Of a DNA stretch of 64,000 nt, positions 1 through 6,400 are shown piece after piece. The stretch's first letter is position 1. Each line of letters begins with the position of its first letter. Both the position numbers and the translations under genes were made by a program. The stretch is from Kibdelosporangium sp. MJ126-NF4 (GTDB lineage Bacteria; Actinomycetota; Actinomycetes; Mycobacteriales; Pseudonocardiaceae). The stretch lies in contig NZ_CDME01000002.1 in assembly GCF_000826545.1 (NCBI RefSeq), positions 930,001 through 994,000 on the forward strand, written 5' to 3'. Below the pieces are notes generated by a model. The model had not been told where the DNA came from and ran no database searches. It saw nothing but the letters and a program-made list of their open reading frames with translations.

Positions 1-519
1 GCGAAGCACTGCCTCGTCCATGACAGCGACGAGGTTCAATGGTCCAGTGCTGTCAGTGAGACGCTGCTGCCGGACCTGTTGAATCGTCACTTCCTGATGT
101 GGTGACGGGTGGTCCCAGGACTTGAGCAAGGCGGACGTGTACTCCTCGGTTCGCAGTAGCTCCGGAATCATCAGCGCGGAGAAGTCACAAGCCGATGCGG
201 CTTCAGTCTCGACGTCAACGTAGTAACGCGCCTTCACTCCGTGCGCTTGGTACCACGGCGACTTGAGGGCCTTGCGAGCTTCGTCGAGCAGCAGAGGGTC
301 GTGGAGGTCGTAAAGGTCCATCATCGATCGGACCAGGTGAACGTCTGCCTTGGTCTCACCGGCTTCTATACGCTGCAACGCACTTCGCGTCTTGTCCAGC
401 TCGGGTGCGGCGGCCTCCAGCGTGAACTTGGCTCGTTCTCTCATCCGACGGAGCTTGATGCCGAGCCTGCGGCGTGGCATGGGCCAGCGAGTGGGTTCAA
501 GATCCCAGGTGATGTTCAT
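1..519 (-). CDS. XRE-family regulator with DUF5753 domain (partial)
   Basis: The reading frame starts at ATG 519 and runs off the left edge, giving 173 residues. An N-terminal helix-turn-helix (about residues 18-55, RRRLGIKLRRMRE to SALQRIEAGE) is followed by a stretch typical of DUF5753 (YYVDVETEAASACDFSALMI, then PELLRTEEYTSALL). Proteins of this kind are DNA-binding regulators of the actinobacterial WhiJ/Scr1 type, usually paired with a small partner gene. The start lies 23 bases inside the end of the upstream gene, so the two are probably translationally coupled. The C-terminus is outside the window. The assignment rests on the HTH and DUF5753 pattern and is fairly secure; the target is unknown. 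Confidence 0.85.
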   Translation of the reverse strand, partial: MNITWDLEPTRWPMPRRRLGIKLRRMRERAKFTLEAAAPELDKTRSALQRIEAGETKADVHLVRSMMDLYDLHDPLLLDEARKALKSPWYQAHGVKARYYVDVETEAASACDFSALMIPELLRTEEYTSALLKSWDHPSPHQEVTIQQVRQQRLTDSTGPLNLVAVMDEAVLR

Positions 520-1735
520 GGGCGGTTGCCGGTTCTGCTCGGAGGTGGTGATGGTCGAGTTGGCTCAGGGAGGCCACTGTGCGTTCGAGTTGGGCGATTC
601 GCTCCGCGATCTCGTCGTCTGTCACCGCGAGGTTGACTCGGAGCGTCAGTGATCGGTTGCTGTCGTGTTCACCGCGGTAGTGCCACGCGAACAAGCCACT
701 GAAGGTGGTCCTGGCCTTGATGACCCGCCACTCCTGCTCGTCAGGGTGACACCAGGTGAGTTGGAAGATCGCCTTGTCACTCGGCATCGGGAAGACTCGG
801 GGATGGAGCCGTATGGCTGTGTGCCATCCGGCGGCGGTACGTCGGCTGACGCTGACGGCGTTGAAGCCAAGCTTGCTGTTGGTACGAGAAGCTGCTTGCC
901 GCAAGTACCTCAGGTTTCGTGTGACACGGTTTCTGTCCTTGCTGGTCCACGGGCTGGCCGTGAGCAGCTTGTCCTCCACGGGCCATTGAGTGTGGTCCGT
1001 TGCCTTGGTCGCGAGTGCAGCGTGAAGATCAGGGTTGTTCGTAAAGGCGAAGGAAACATCTGCCGTGGATGATCCAGCGGTACGCGGCGCGACCGCGGTT
1101 ACTGTCCAGTCGGACATATGGCCGAGAGTGCTGTTGCGGAGTTCTGCGCCGGAAACCATGCCGATTGGTTGCGCGTAGTCCGAGACCTTCTCGTCGTGGA
1201 AACTGTCGTTGTCGGAGTCGTTGGCGAACACGAGCACAGGTCTGCGATTGCCTCGGTCGCGGTTGTAAGACAGCACCGCGCGGGCGATGCCGTGTGCACG
1301 TTCGCGGGTCAGGACTTGGCCGGTGAGTTCGTTGACCAACGGTACGTAGAGCACGATCTGGTCGCTGGGGTTTGCCCAGTTGACGAACCAGTCGTCGCGG
1401 AGGAGGTCTTCGGTGAGCTCCTTGAGGATGACGGTCGATCCCAGGCCTGGTAGTGGATCCATCGATGAAGGGTCGAACCCGGCCGCCGCGAGCAGGTAGT
1501 TGTCAGTGTGTTCTGGCAGCATGGTGGCGCCGACGAGCGCATTGAGGACATGCGTGATGCCACCTTCGAAGACCTGAATGCGTTCGGCTGGGGCAGCATG
1601 CCCGTGGCGTTGTAGAACGCGGGAGCCGAAGAGTCTCATGTCAACGAGTGTCGTTGTCGGGCGCGGATCGGTTGCTGCGGAGTCGGAGTCCAGCAGGTGC
1701 ATCAGTTCGATGAGGTCGATTGGGGGAGAGGGCAT
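497..1735 (-). CDS. Conserved-looking protein of unknown function, coupled to XRE regulator
   Basis: I do not recognise the family. The 412-residue protein is soluble-looking, with no signal peptide or membrane segment. It has a central alpha/beta-like stretch (RPVLVFANDSDNDSF) and a C-terminal part rich in W, H and R (YLRQAASRTNSKLGF, GLFAWHYRGEHDSN). The start is uncertain: ATG 1735 is chosen because the region upstream carries a perfect hairpin, but in-frame ATGs at 1792 and 1825 exist and none has a strong ribosome binding site. The last 23 bases overlap the start of the DUF5753 regulator, suggesting a two-gene unit. Because XRE-DUF5753 proteins often sit beside a toxin-like or effector partner, this is the candidate partner; that is inference from position only. 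Confidence 0.6.
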   Translation of the reverse strand: MPSPPIDLIELMHLLDSDSAATDPRPTTTLVDMRLFGSRVLQRHGHAAPAERIQVFEGGITHVLNALVGATMLPEHTDNYLLAAAGFDPSSMDPLPGLGSTVILKELTEDLLRDDWFVNWANPSDQIVLYVPLVNELTGQVLTRERAHGIARAVLSYNRDRGNRRPVLVFANDSDNDSFHDEKVSDYAQPIGMVSGAELRNSTLGHMSDWTVTAVAPRTAGSSTADVSFAFTNNPDLHAALATKATDHTQWPVEDKLLTASPWTSKDRNRVTRNLRYLRQAASRTNSKLGFNAVSVSRRTAAGWHTAIRLHPRVFPMPSDKAIFQLTWCHPDEQEWRVIKARTTFSGLFAWHYRGEHDSNRSLTLRVNLAVTDDEIAERIAQLERTVASLSQLDHHHLRAEPATAHEHHLGS

Positions 1736-1784
1736 GGGGCGTTCGTCTTTCGTGGACAACAGCGGATGATGGCGGCGGGTTGCG

Positions 1785-1831
1785 GTTCGCATGGCCGCAG
1801 GGGAGGCGCGGTTGGCTGCGGCCATGCGAAC
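1785..1831. repeat. Perfect 16-bp inverted repeat (hairpin) in leader region
   Basis: GTTCGCATGGCCGCAG at 1785-1800 is repeated in reverse complement at 1816-1831, with a 15-base loop. It lies between the 28-codon leader ORF and the preferred start of the unknown gene at 1735. It could act as an attenuator or as an RNA structure controlling that start. Both arms contain an ATG in the minus-strand reading direction, so it may also mask alternative starts. Confidence 0.6.
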
Positions 1832-1858
1832 TCGCCGAGTGGCGTACCGTGGTCGGTC

Positions 1859-1945
1859 TCAACTGGACGGTGGCGGTAGTTTCCGTTCCAGGAGCTCGCA
1901 ACCTCGTGGGCAGGCGCCTACTCGGTCGTGGAATGCATCTGGCAT
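1859..1945 (-). CDS. 28-residue upstream ORF (possible leader peptide)
   Basis: A short frame begins at ATG 1945 after a near-perfect ribosome binding site (TAGGAGG, 7 bases before the ATG) and ends at TGA 1859. The peptide starts MPDAFHDRVGACPRGC and has two cysteines and a proline-rich end. It sits upstream of a perfect hairpin and the unknown gene read in the same direction, an arrangement seen in leader-peptide attenuation. The strong ribosome binding site is the main argument; no homology is recognised. Confidence 0.4.
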   Translation of the reverse strand: MPDAFHDRVGACPRGCELLERKLPPPSS

Positions 1946-1980
1946 AACGGCACCTCCTATCTAGGAATGACGTTATGGCA
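1940..1980. promoter_or_regulatory. Near-perfect 10-bp inverted repeat, possible operator
   Basis: TGGCATAACG (1940-1949) and CGTTATGGCA (1971-1980) are inverted repeats with one mismatch, 21 bases apart. They flank the ribosome binding site of the 28-codon ORF and lie between the stop of the XRE-TPR gene and the genes read leftward. This is a plausible binding site for one of the adjacent HTH regulators. Confidence 0.4.
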
Positions 1981-2017
1981 GAACGGGATTCAGGAGTTCA
2001 CAATGCGTGAACCCATG

Positions 2018-3256
2018 TCAACTTAACCCGAACCGGTGACGCAACGAGTTCAGTTCCCAGCTCCTGCGACGAGCCCTGTTGTCGAGACTGGCCAGGAGCT
2101 CGCTCGCGATGGGGTCGAACCGAATCTTCTGCGGCGCAATGCGATCGGCAGTGTCCAGGTGTCGCACGGCGTCCCAGTCACGGCTGCCATCCGCTTGGGC
2201 GTACGCGCGGGCCAAATCGAAATGCAACGCGGACTTCCGGTCAGCGGTGTGCAATCCCGCGTCGTACCCTGACTTCCGCTCGATCTTCTCAGCCGCAGCT
2301 GGTCCTTCGCTCATCTCCACGGAGACGGCCAGGCTCCAGGCGAGGACGTTGGCTGGGCCGAAGCTGAACCATAGGTGGTTCCGCTCGCCTGTCCGAGTTG
2401 CCAGCTCCTGGGCGAAGGCCAGGTGGTCATGAGCCCGGCCGCTGTCCTGGTTCTTCGCGGACATCTGGGCCGCTGCCAGGTGAAGCATCCCGAGAGCCTC
2501 GGCAGGGGTTGTCTTCGTCGCCGTGGGGTCGGCAATGGACTCGACGCTGGCCATGGCCTCGGTGAGGATCTTCCCGGCTCGGTGGCGTGCGCCAAGACGT
2601 GCCAGTGCTCCGGCTCTGGTCATCGACGCGAATCCCACGAGGGCGGGATCGTCAAGGGCGCGGGCGGCTTCGAATGCCCGTCGTGCGGCGTGTACGGCCA
2701 GATCCGGGTTGCCCAGGCTTCGCGCAGTGCCGCCAGCGACGATGCACGCCTCGGACAGCGCCCGCAGCGCGACCTGGCGCGTGTCATCGTCACCTTGGAC
2801 GGCATGGATGTGGAGCTCGGTCAGGATGGCTCCGAGTCCGTTGCCCGCGATGGAGTACCGGCTGTTGGCGCAATGCTCGTTCGCCTGCGCCGCCAGCAGG
2901 GCAAGCTCGTCGACAGGCCGTGCCATGCCGTCGGGTACGTCTTCCAGGTCGGAGTCGTAGAGGGCGACGCTGATTTCGAGCAGGGCGGCTCGAGCTTCAA
3001 CCCCCGTCTGGTCGCTGGGCAGGACCGGTCCTGCGAGGTCGACGACAGAGCAGCCGAGTGCTTGTGCGATGTCTTCCAGCAGACCGCGGCGCTCGAACCG
3101 TCGCTCGCCGTTCTCCAGCATCGAGAGGTACGACTTCGAGATTCCGGCCAGGCCAGCCGCGGTTTCGAGACTCATTCCCCGGCGGTTGCGGATCAAGCGA
3201 ACGCGACTGCCGATCTCGGCCGGCCGCAACTCAGGTTCTCTCTCCGCGGCGTCCAT
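2018..3256 (-). CDS. XRE-family regulator with C-terminal TPR-like region
   Basis: A 412-residue protein. Residues about 13-65 form an XRE helix-turn-helix (SRVRLIRNRRGMSLETAA, then ISKSYLSMLENGERRFERR), followed by about 340 residues of helical, alanine-rich repeat sequence of TPR type, ending with a basic tail. Actinomycetes carry many such HTH-TPR regulators, where the TPR part is thought to sense a peptide or protein. ATG 3256 is chosen over an in-frame ATG at 3274 because GAGGAG lies 7 bases before it. The gene follows three coupled small genes on the same strand with a 65-base gap, so it may share their promoter. Confidence 0.85.
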   Translation of the reverse strand: MDAAEREPELRPAEIGSRVRLIRNRRGMSLETAAGLAGISKSYLSMLENGERRFERRGLLEDIAQALGCSVVDLAGPVLPSDQTGVEARAALLEISVALYDSDLEDVPDGMARPVDELALLAAQANEHCANSRYSIAGNGLGAILTELHIHAVQGDDDTRQVALRALSEACIVAGGTARSLGNPDLAVHAARRAFEAARALDDPALVGFASMTRAGALARLGARHRAGKILTEAMASVESIADPTATKTTPAEALGMLHLAAAQMSAKNQDSGRAHDHLAFAQELATRTGERNHLWFSFGPANVLAWSLAVSVEMSEGPAAAEKIERKSGYDAGLHTADRKSALHFDLARAYAQADGSRDWDAVRHLDTADRIAPQKIRFDPIASELLASLDNRARRRSWELNSLRHRFGLS

Positions 3257-3321
3257 GGAGGAACTCCTCAGCACTGGGTTGTGTGCCCAGCCTCCATGGT
3301 CTCACCTGCTGTGAGGCGCCG

Positions 3322-3624
3322 TCACGACCTGCGGCGCCGATGTCGAGGTCCAGAATCCTCTTGACGCGCATCTGGAACTCCTTGAGAAGGCCATTCGTAG
3401 GAATGCTCGTCGTACGAATCCGGCTCGCGGATCTCTTCTGCGGCTCGTTCCGCGTCACGTGCGGCGCGGCTCGCCCGGATGACGTATCTGCGCCCGACCA
3501 TGACGAGCGCGACCACACACGCGCACGAGATCACGGCCAGTACGAGCTGCAACGTGGTCAACGAGGCCGTTGTGGAATCGACGTCGGTAGGCCCCTTGAG
3601 CGCGGACCAGACGGACTTGGCCAT
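3322..3624 (-). CDS. Small single-pass membrane protein
   Basis: A 100-residue protein with one strong transmembrane segment (about residues 24-44, LQLVLAVISCACVVALVMVG). A basic and acidic cytoplasmic-looking tail follows (AARDAERAAEEIREPDSYDE) and ends in five arginines interrupted by histidine and serine. The start ATG at 3624 overlaps the stop of the preceding gene as TGATG, so translation is probably coupled. The family is not recognised. The context suggests a membrane partner of the small proteins encoded upstream. Confidence 0.6.
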   Translation of the reverse strand: MAKSVWSALKGPTDVDSTTASLTTLQLVLAVISCACVVALVMVGRRYVIRASRAARDAERAAEEIREPDSYDEHSYEWPSQGVPDARQEDSGPRHRRRRS

Positions 3625-4037
3625 CACGGGCGCCAGTCGGGGCATGCGGCTGGCCAGATCCTGAGGGACTCGGGCACTGGTCGACCTGCCAGTTCCCACT
3701 CGGCGAAGTAGGCGACGATTTTGTCCCACAGGCCGATGCCGCCGACCTCGGCGACGTGGACTTGGACACGGCGCGTTCGATCGTCTCGTCGTGTCAGCAT
3801 CCGAACACCAACTCCAGCGCTGCGGTCGACGAACACATGCTCGTCAACGCCCCACACCAGGGACTGACGGTGATGCGTGACCGTGGGGAAGCGCGCGTTC
3901 AGGATCGCGTCCACCTCTTGATGCTCGATTCCATCTACGTGGACAGCGGAGACCAATTGCGTCGTCAAGGTCGCGATCAGCGCGTCCGCGACGGCAGCTT
4001 CGTGGGCCGACGTCGCGGTGTCTCGTTCGATCACCAT
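3624..4037 (-). CDS. Small protein of unknown function
   Basis: A 137-residue protein with no membrane segment, starting at ATG 4037 behind GAGGGG. Recognisable features are an alpha-helical N-terminus (SAHEAAVADALIATLTTQLV), a basic middle (MLTRRDDRTRRVQVHV) and a C-terminus rich in W and P (YFAEWELAGRPVPESLRIWP). It overlaps the preceding 34-codon ORF and the next gene (TGATG), forming a coupled trio. I do not recognise the family. Confidence 0.6.
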   Translation of the reverse strand: MVIERDTATSAHEAAVADALIATLTTQLVSAVHVDGIEHQEVDAILNARFPTVTHHRQSLVWGVDEHVFVDRSAGVGVRMLTRRDDRTRRVQVHVAEVGGIGLWDKIVAYFAEWELAGRPVPESLRIWPAACPDWRP

Positions 4038-4135
4038 GTGCTCGGCCCCTCATGAGTCGCGGGCCGCAGCCCGCGCACCAGATGGAAGGCCATGCCAAGG
4101 CGCCTGCCAGCGACCGTTGGGACGTGTGTCGTCAT
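4031..4135 (-). CDS. 34-residue ORF at head of coupled small-gene trio
   Basis: A short frame from ATG 4135 to TGA 4031, preceded by AAGGAGG 4-5 bases upstream, one of the strongest ribosome binding sites in the window. The peptide begins MTTHVPTVAGRRLGMAF and is basic. Its end overlaps the start of the 137-residue gene, so it may be a leader whose translation opens the next start, or a real small protein. No homology is recognised. Confidence 0.45.
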   Translation of the reverse strand: MTTHVPTVAGRRLGMAFHLVRGLRPATHEGPSTW

Positions 4136-4146
4136 GGAGCCTCCTT

Positions 4147-4251
4147 GTTTAGGGCCCCTCAACTGCTCGGGGGGAGAGCGACCCCCGAAAGGTTAAGGGG
4201 GGATAAACGCAATTTAGGACGGCGTGTGCAATCAGTCAAGGGGGGCTAAAC
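4147..4251. promoter_or_regulatory. Three copies of a G-run repeat between divergent genes
   Basis: Two direct copies, TTAAGGGGGGATAAAC (4193-4208) and TCAAGGGGGGCTAAAC (4236-4251), and one inverted, less perfect copy (4147-4162, reading TTGAGGGGCCCTAAAC on the minus strand) fill the 124-base gap between the divergent genes starting at 4135 and 4260. The arrangement looks like an operator shared by both transcription units. The HTH protein encoded at 4260 is the obvious candidate to bind it. Confidence 0.55.
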
Positions 4252-4259
4252 TCGGTCGG

Positions 4260-5087
4260 GTGAACGATGCCAGCGATCTGGACGCCGTGCGGCGGGAACC
4301 CGACCCGGTCCGCCAAGCACTGCGTGCGATGGAGCTGCAGGAGCGGTACCAACAGTTCGCAGTCGAAGCTGCCCGGCTTCGGCGACTGGCCATCGATCGG
4401 GCTCAGACCGAACTCGGACTGAAGGACACCCAAATCGCTGAGCGCCTGGGAATCAGCAAGGGACGGATGTCGCAGGTGCGCAAGTCCGGCCCGGCCAAGC
4501 AACGAGGCTGGTTCGGCGTCGGGCCGGTCAGCGTCGGAGTGCCCTACCGGTACCAGACGACTGACCGCGAGCGTCCTCTTATCGCAGCCGAAGACGCCGA
4601 AACCGCGGAGCAGCTCGTGCAGTTGCTGGCATCGCTGGCCTTCGCTACATCTCGCTACCAAATCGAGCCCGACCAGGCCGACGTGCCCGCAGGGGACACG
4701 GTGTTCGTGTGCGGTCCGAAGTCGGCGCCGGCTGCGATGTCGCTGCTCGAGCGCGACCCGGCGCTGCGGATGGGCGCTGACGGTGGGCGCTGGTGGATCG
4801 AGGAGATCGCCAGTGGACAGCGGCACGGGTCCCCGGCTGACGAAGCGGAACCGCATGGAGCTGACGTCGCATACGTAGCCCGTCACCGCGTTGACGCGCG
4901 CACGATCGTCCACATCGCTGGGATTCATGGAATCGGGTCACTGGGCGCGACCCACTACCTCGTCAACAACCTGCCGACGATCTTCGGCGAGACGGGTGAC
5001 GAGCCGTGCTCTTTCGTTGTTCGCGCGACGTACGACCACCTGCAGATCGTCGACAGCGACCTGCTCGCGGGCCCTTTCATATGGTGA
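4260..5087 (+). CDS. HTH protein with conserved C-terminal domain, partner of PP2C
   Basis: A 275-residue protein starting at GTG 4260. Residues about 25-80 contain a sigma-like or Cro-like helix-turn-helix (AAEARLRRLAIDRA-like helix, then GLKDTQIAERLGISKGRMSQ). The C-terminal 60 residues (HIAGIHGIGSLGATHYLVNN, then LPTIFGETGDEPCSFVVRAT) match a motif I recall from uncharacterised actinobacterial HTH proteins. The middle resembles a nucleotide- or ligand-binding fold (VPAGDTVFVCGPKSAPAAM), but this is not established. Four bases separate its stop from the phosphatase gene, so the two form an operon. It probably controls its own divergent promoter region. Confidence 0.7.
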   Translation: MNDASDLDAVRREPDPVRQALRAMELQERYQQFAVEAARLRRLAIDRAQTELGLKDTQIAERLGISKGRMSQVRKSGPAKQRGWFGVGPVSVGVPYRYQTTDRERPLIAAEDAETAEQLVQLLASLAFATSRYQIEPDQADVPAGDTVFVCGPKSAPAAMSLLERDPALRMGADGGRWWIEEIASGQRHGSPADEAEPHGADVAYVARHRVDARTIVHIAGIHGIGSLGATHYLVNNLPTIFGETGDEPCSFVVRATYDHLQIVDSDLLAGPFIW

Positions 5088-5091
5088 ATCG

Positions 5092-5895
5092 GTGCGAGTG
5101 ATCACGTGCCAGTTGCCGCCCCTCGGTGACAGCGACGACAAGATCTACACCACGGCCAACAGCGTTGTCATGCTCGACGGCGCATCCGCGTTCCTCCCGG
5201 TACCGGTGTCGCCAAGCGAGTACGCCGAAGCACTCGGTGGCCACTTGCAGGGCCTGCTGGAGCGCAGCCCAGCGGGCGACCTACGTCAGACCCTCGCGAT
5301 GGCGATCCATGCTGTCGTTGACGATCTCGACCTTCGTCCAGGTTGCTCACCCTCCAGCACCGTGACGATCGTTCGTTGGCTCGAGGACTTTCTGGACGTG
5401 CTGGTCCTCGGCGACAACCTGGTTGCCACTCCTGGGCAGATCATCACCGACGAACGCATCGATCAACTCGACCTCGCCCCACGCCGCGCGTACCGCCAGA
5501 GGCTCGCCGAAGGACATGGATTCGACGCGACACATCACGCCATCCTCCGAACATTGCAAGCGCAGCAAGCAGAGCGGCGCAATCGCGAAGACGGCTACTG
5601 GATCGCCGAAGCGGAGCCAACGGCGGCTGAGGCCGCAGTGGTCACGAGGCTTCCGCTGAGCGCGGCTCCATGGCTGGTCCTCGCGACTGATGGAGCCTAT
5701 GAGCCCATGCGCCATCTGGAACTGGACGACTGGGAGCATCTGGCCACATTGGATGAGGTCGGCTTGCAACGCGTCCTTAATCGATGTCAGCGCTGGGAAG
5801 CTGAGGTTGACCCACTCGCACGTGAGCTCCCGCGGGCCAAACCGCACGATGACAAGAGCCTTGCCGTAATCCGACCTGATTGCTACTCAGGGTAG
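5092..5895 (+). CDS. PP2C-like serine/threonine phosphatase
   Basis: A 267-residue protein starting at GTG 5092. PP2C metal-binding motifs are recognisable: NSVVMLDGASAF (Asp about 29), LVLATDGAYEPM near residue 205, and DDKSLAVIRPD at the C-terminus. Each supplies the acidic residues that hold Mn/Mg ions in PP2C enzymes. The first of the usual N-terminal Asp motifs is less clear, so activity should be considered likely rather than certain. It is the second gene of a two-gene operon with an HTH protein, which suggests regulation by phosphorylation state. The gene ends exactly where a decayed copy of transporter sequence begins. Confidence 0.75.
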   Translation: MRVITCQLPPLGDSDDKIYTTANSVVMLDGASAFLPVPVSPSEYAEALGGHLQGLLERSPAGDLRQTLAMAIHAVVDDLDLRPGCSPSSTVTIVRWLEDFLDVLVLGDNLVATPGQIITDERIDQLDLAPRRAYRQRLAEGHGFDATHHAILRTLQAQQAERRNREDGYWIAEAEPTAAEAAVVTRLPLSAAPWLVLATDGAYEPMRHLELDDWEHLATLDEVGLQRVLNRCQRWEAEVDPLARELPRAKPHDDKSLAVIRPDCYSG

Positions 5896-6338
5896 TGGTC
5901 CGCGTCAGCGCAGGGCCAGTCGGCGACAGTATCCTTCACGTCCGAACATTCGAGCGTTCGGCTGGGGCTCGTACCGGTGTTCGTTCTGGCGTCGTTGGTC
6001 GGCTTGTGGGTGGTGCCGGGAGGGGCTGGCGGCGCCGTACGCAGGGGCGTTGGGGGCACGGCCCTGGTGGTGGGGACCTGACGGCCGAGCACCCTGTCGG
6101 CAGCGTTCTCGTTGGCTGGCTGACCACGAAGATGGTTCGCGCGCCTACTCTGGAATCGCCTTTCAGGCCTGCGGTCTTGGTCGGGATCCCGCTGGTTGGA
6201 TGCTTCGTTCAGCCTGGACTGTGGGCTTCGACTGTCCTCTGGGCGTTTTCCTCTGCGGCGTCGACCATCTACCTGATTCGGCTGCAAGCGCATGTCGTAA
6301 AGGCCGTGCCGGACAGTCGCCGAGGCACGCCGTTGTGA
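5894..6338 (+). pseudogene. Decayed, truncated copy of the MFS transporter gene at 9501
   Basis: This 440-base stretch is clearly homologous at the DNA level to 10085-10525 inside the intact MFS-GGDEF gene, including an identical run of about 37 bases around 5939-5975. It contains small insertions and deletions that destroy the frame. Only the middle of the transporter, roughly the seventh to tenth membrane segments, is represented. Short translated pieces still match (VGCFVQPGLWAS, LIRLQAHVV). It has no start and is not expected to make protein. It shows that this part of the transporter was once duplicated here. Confidence 0.85.
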
Positions 6339-6400
6339 GCCTAATGATGTGATCGCAGCAGGGCGTGGATCTGCGCGAACGCGTCGCACGTGACGGGTTG

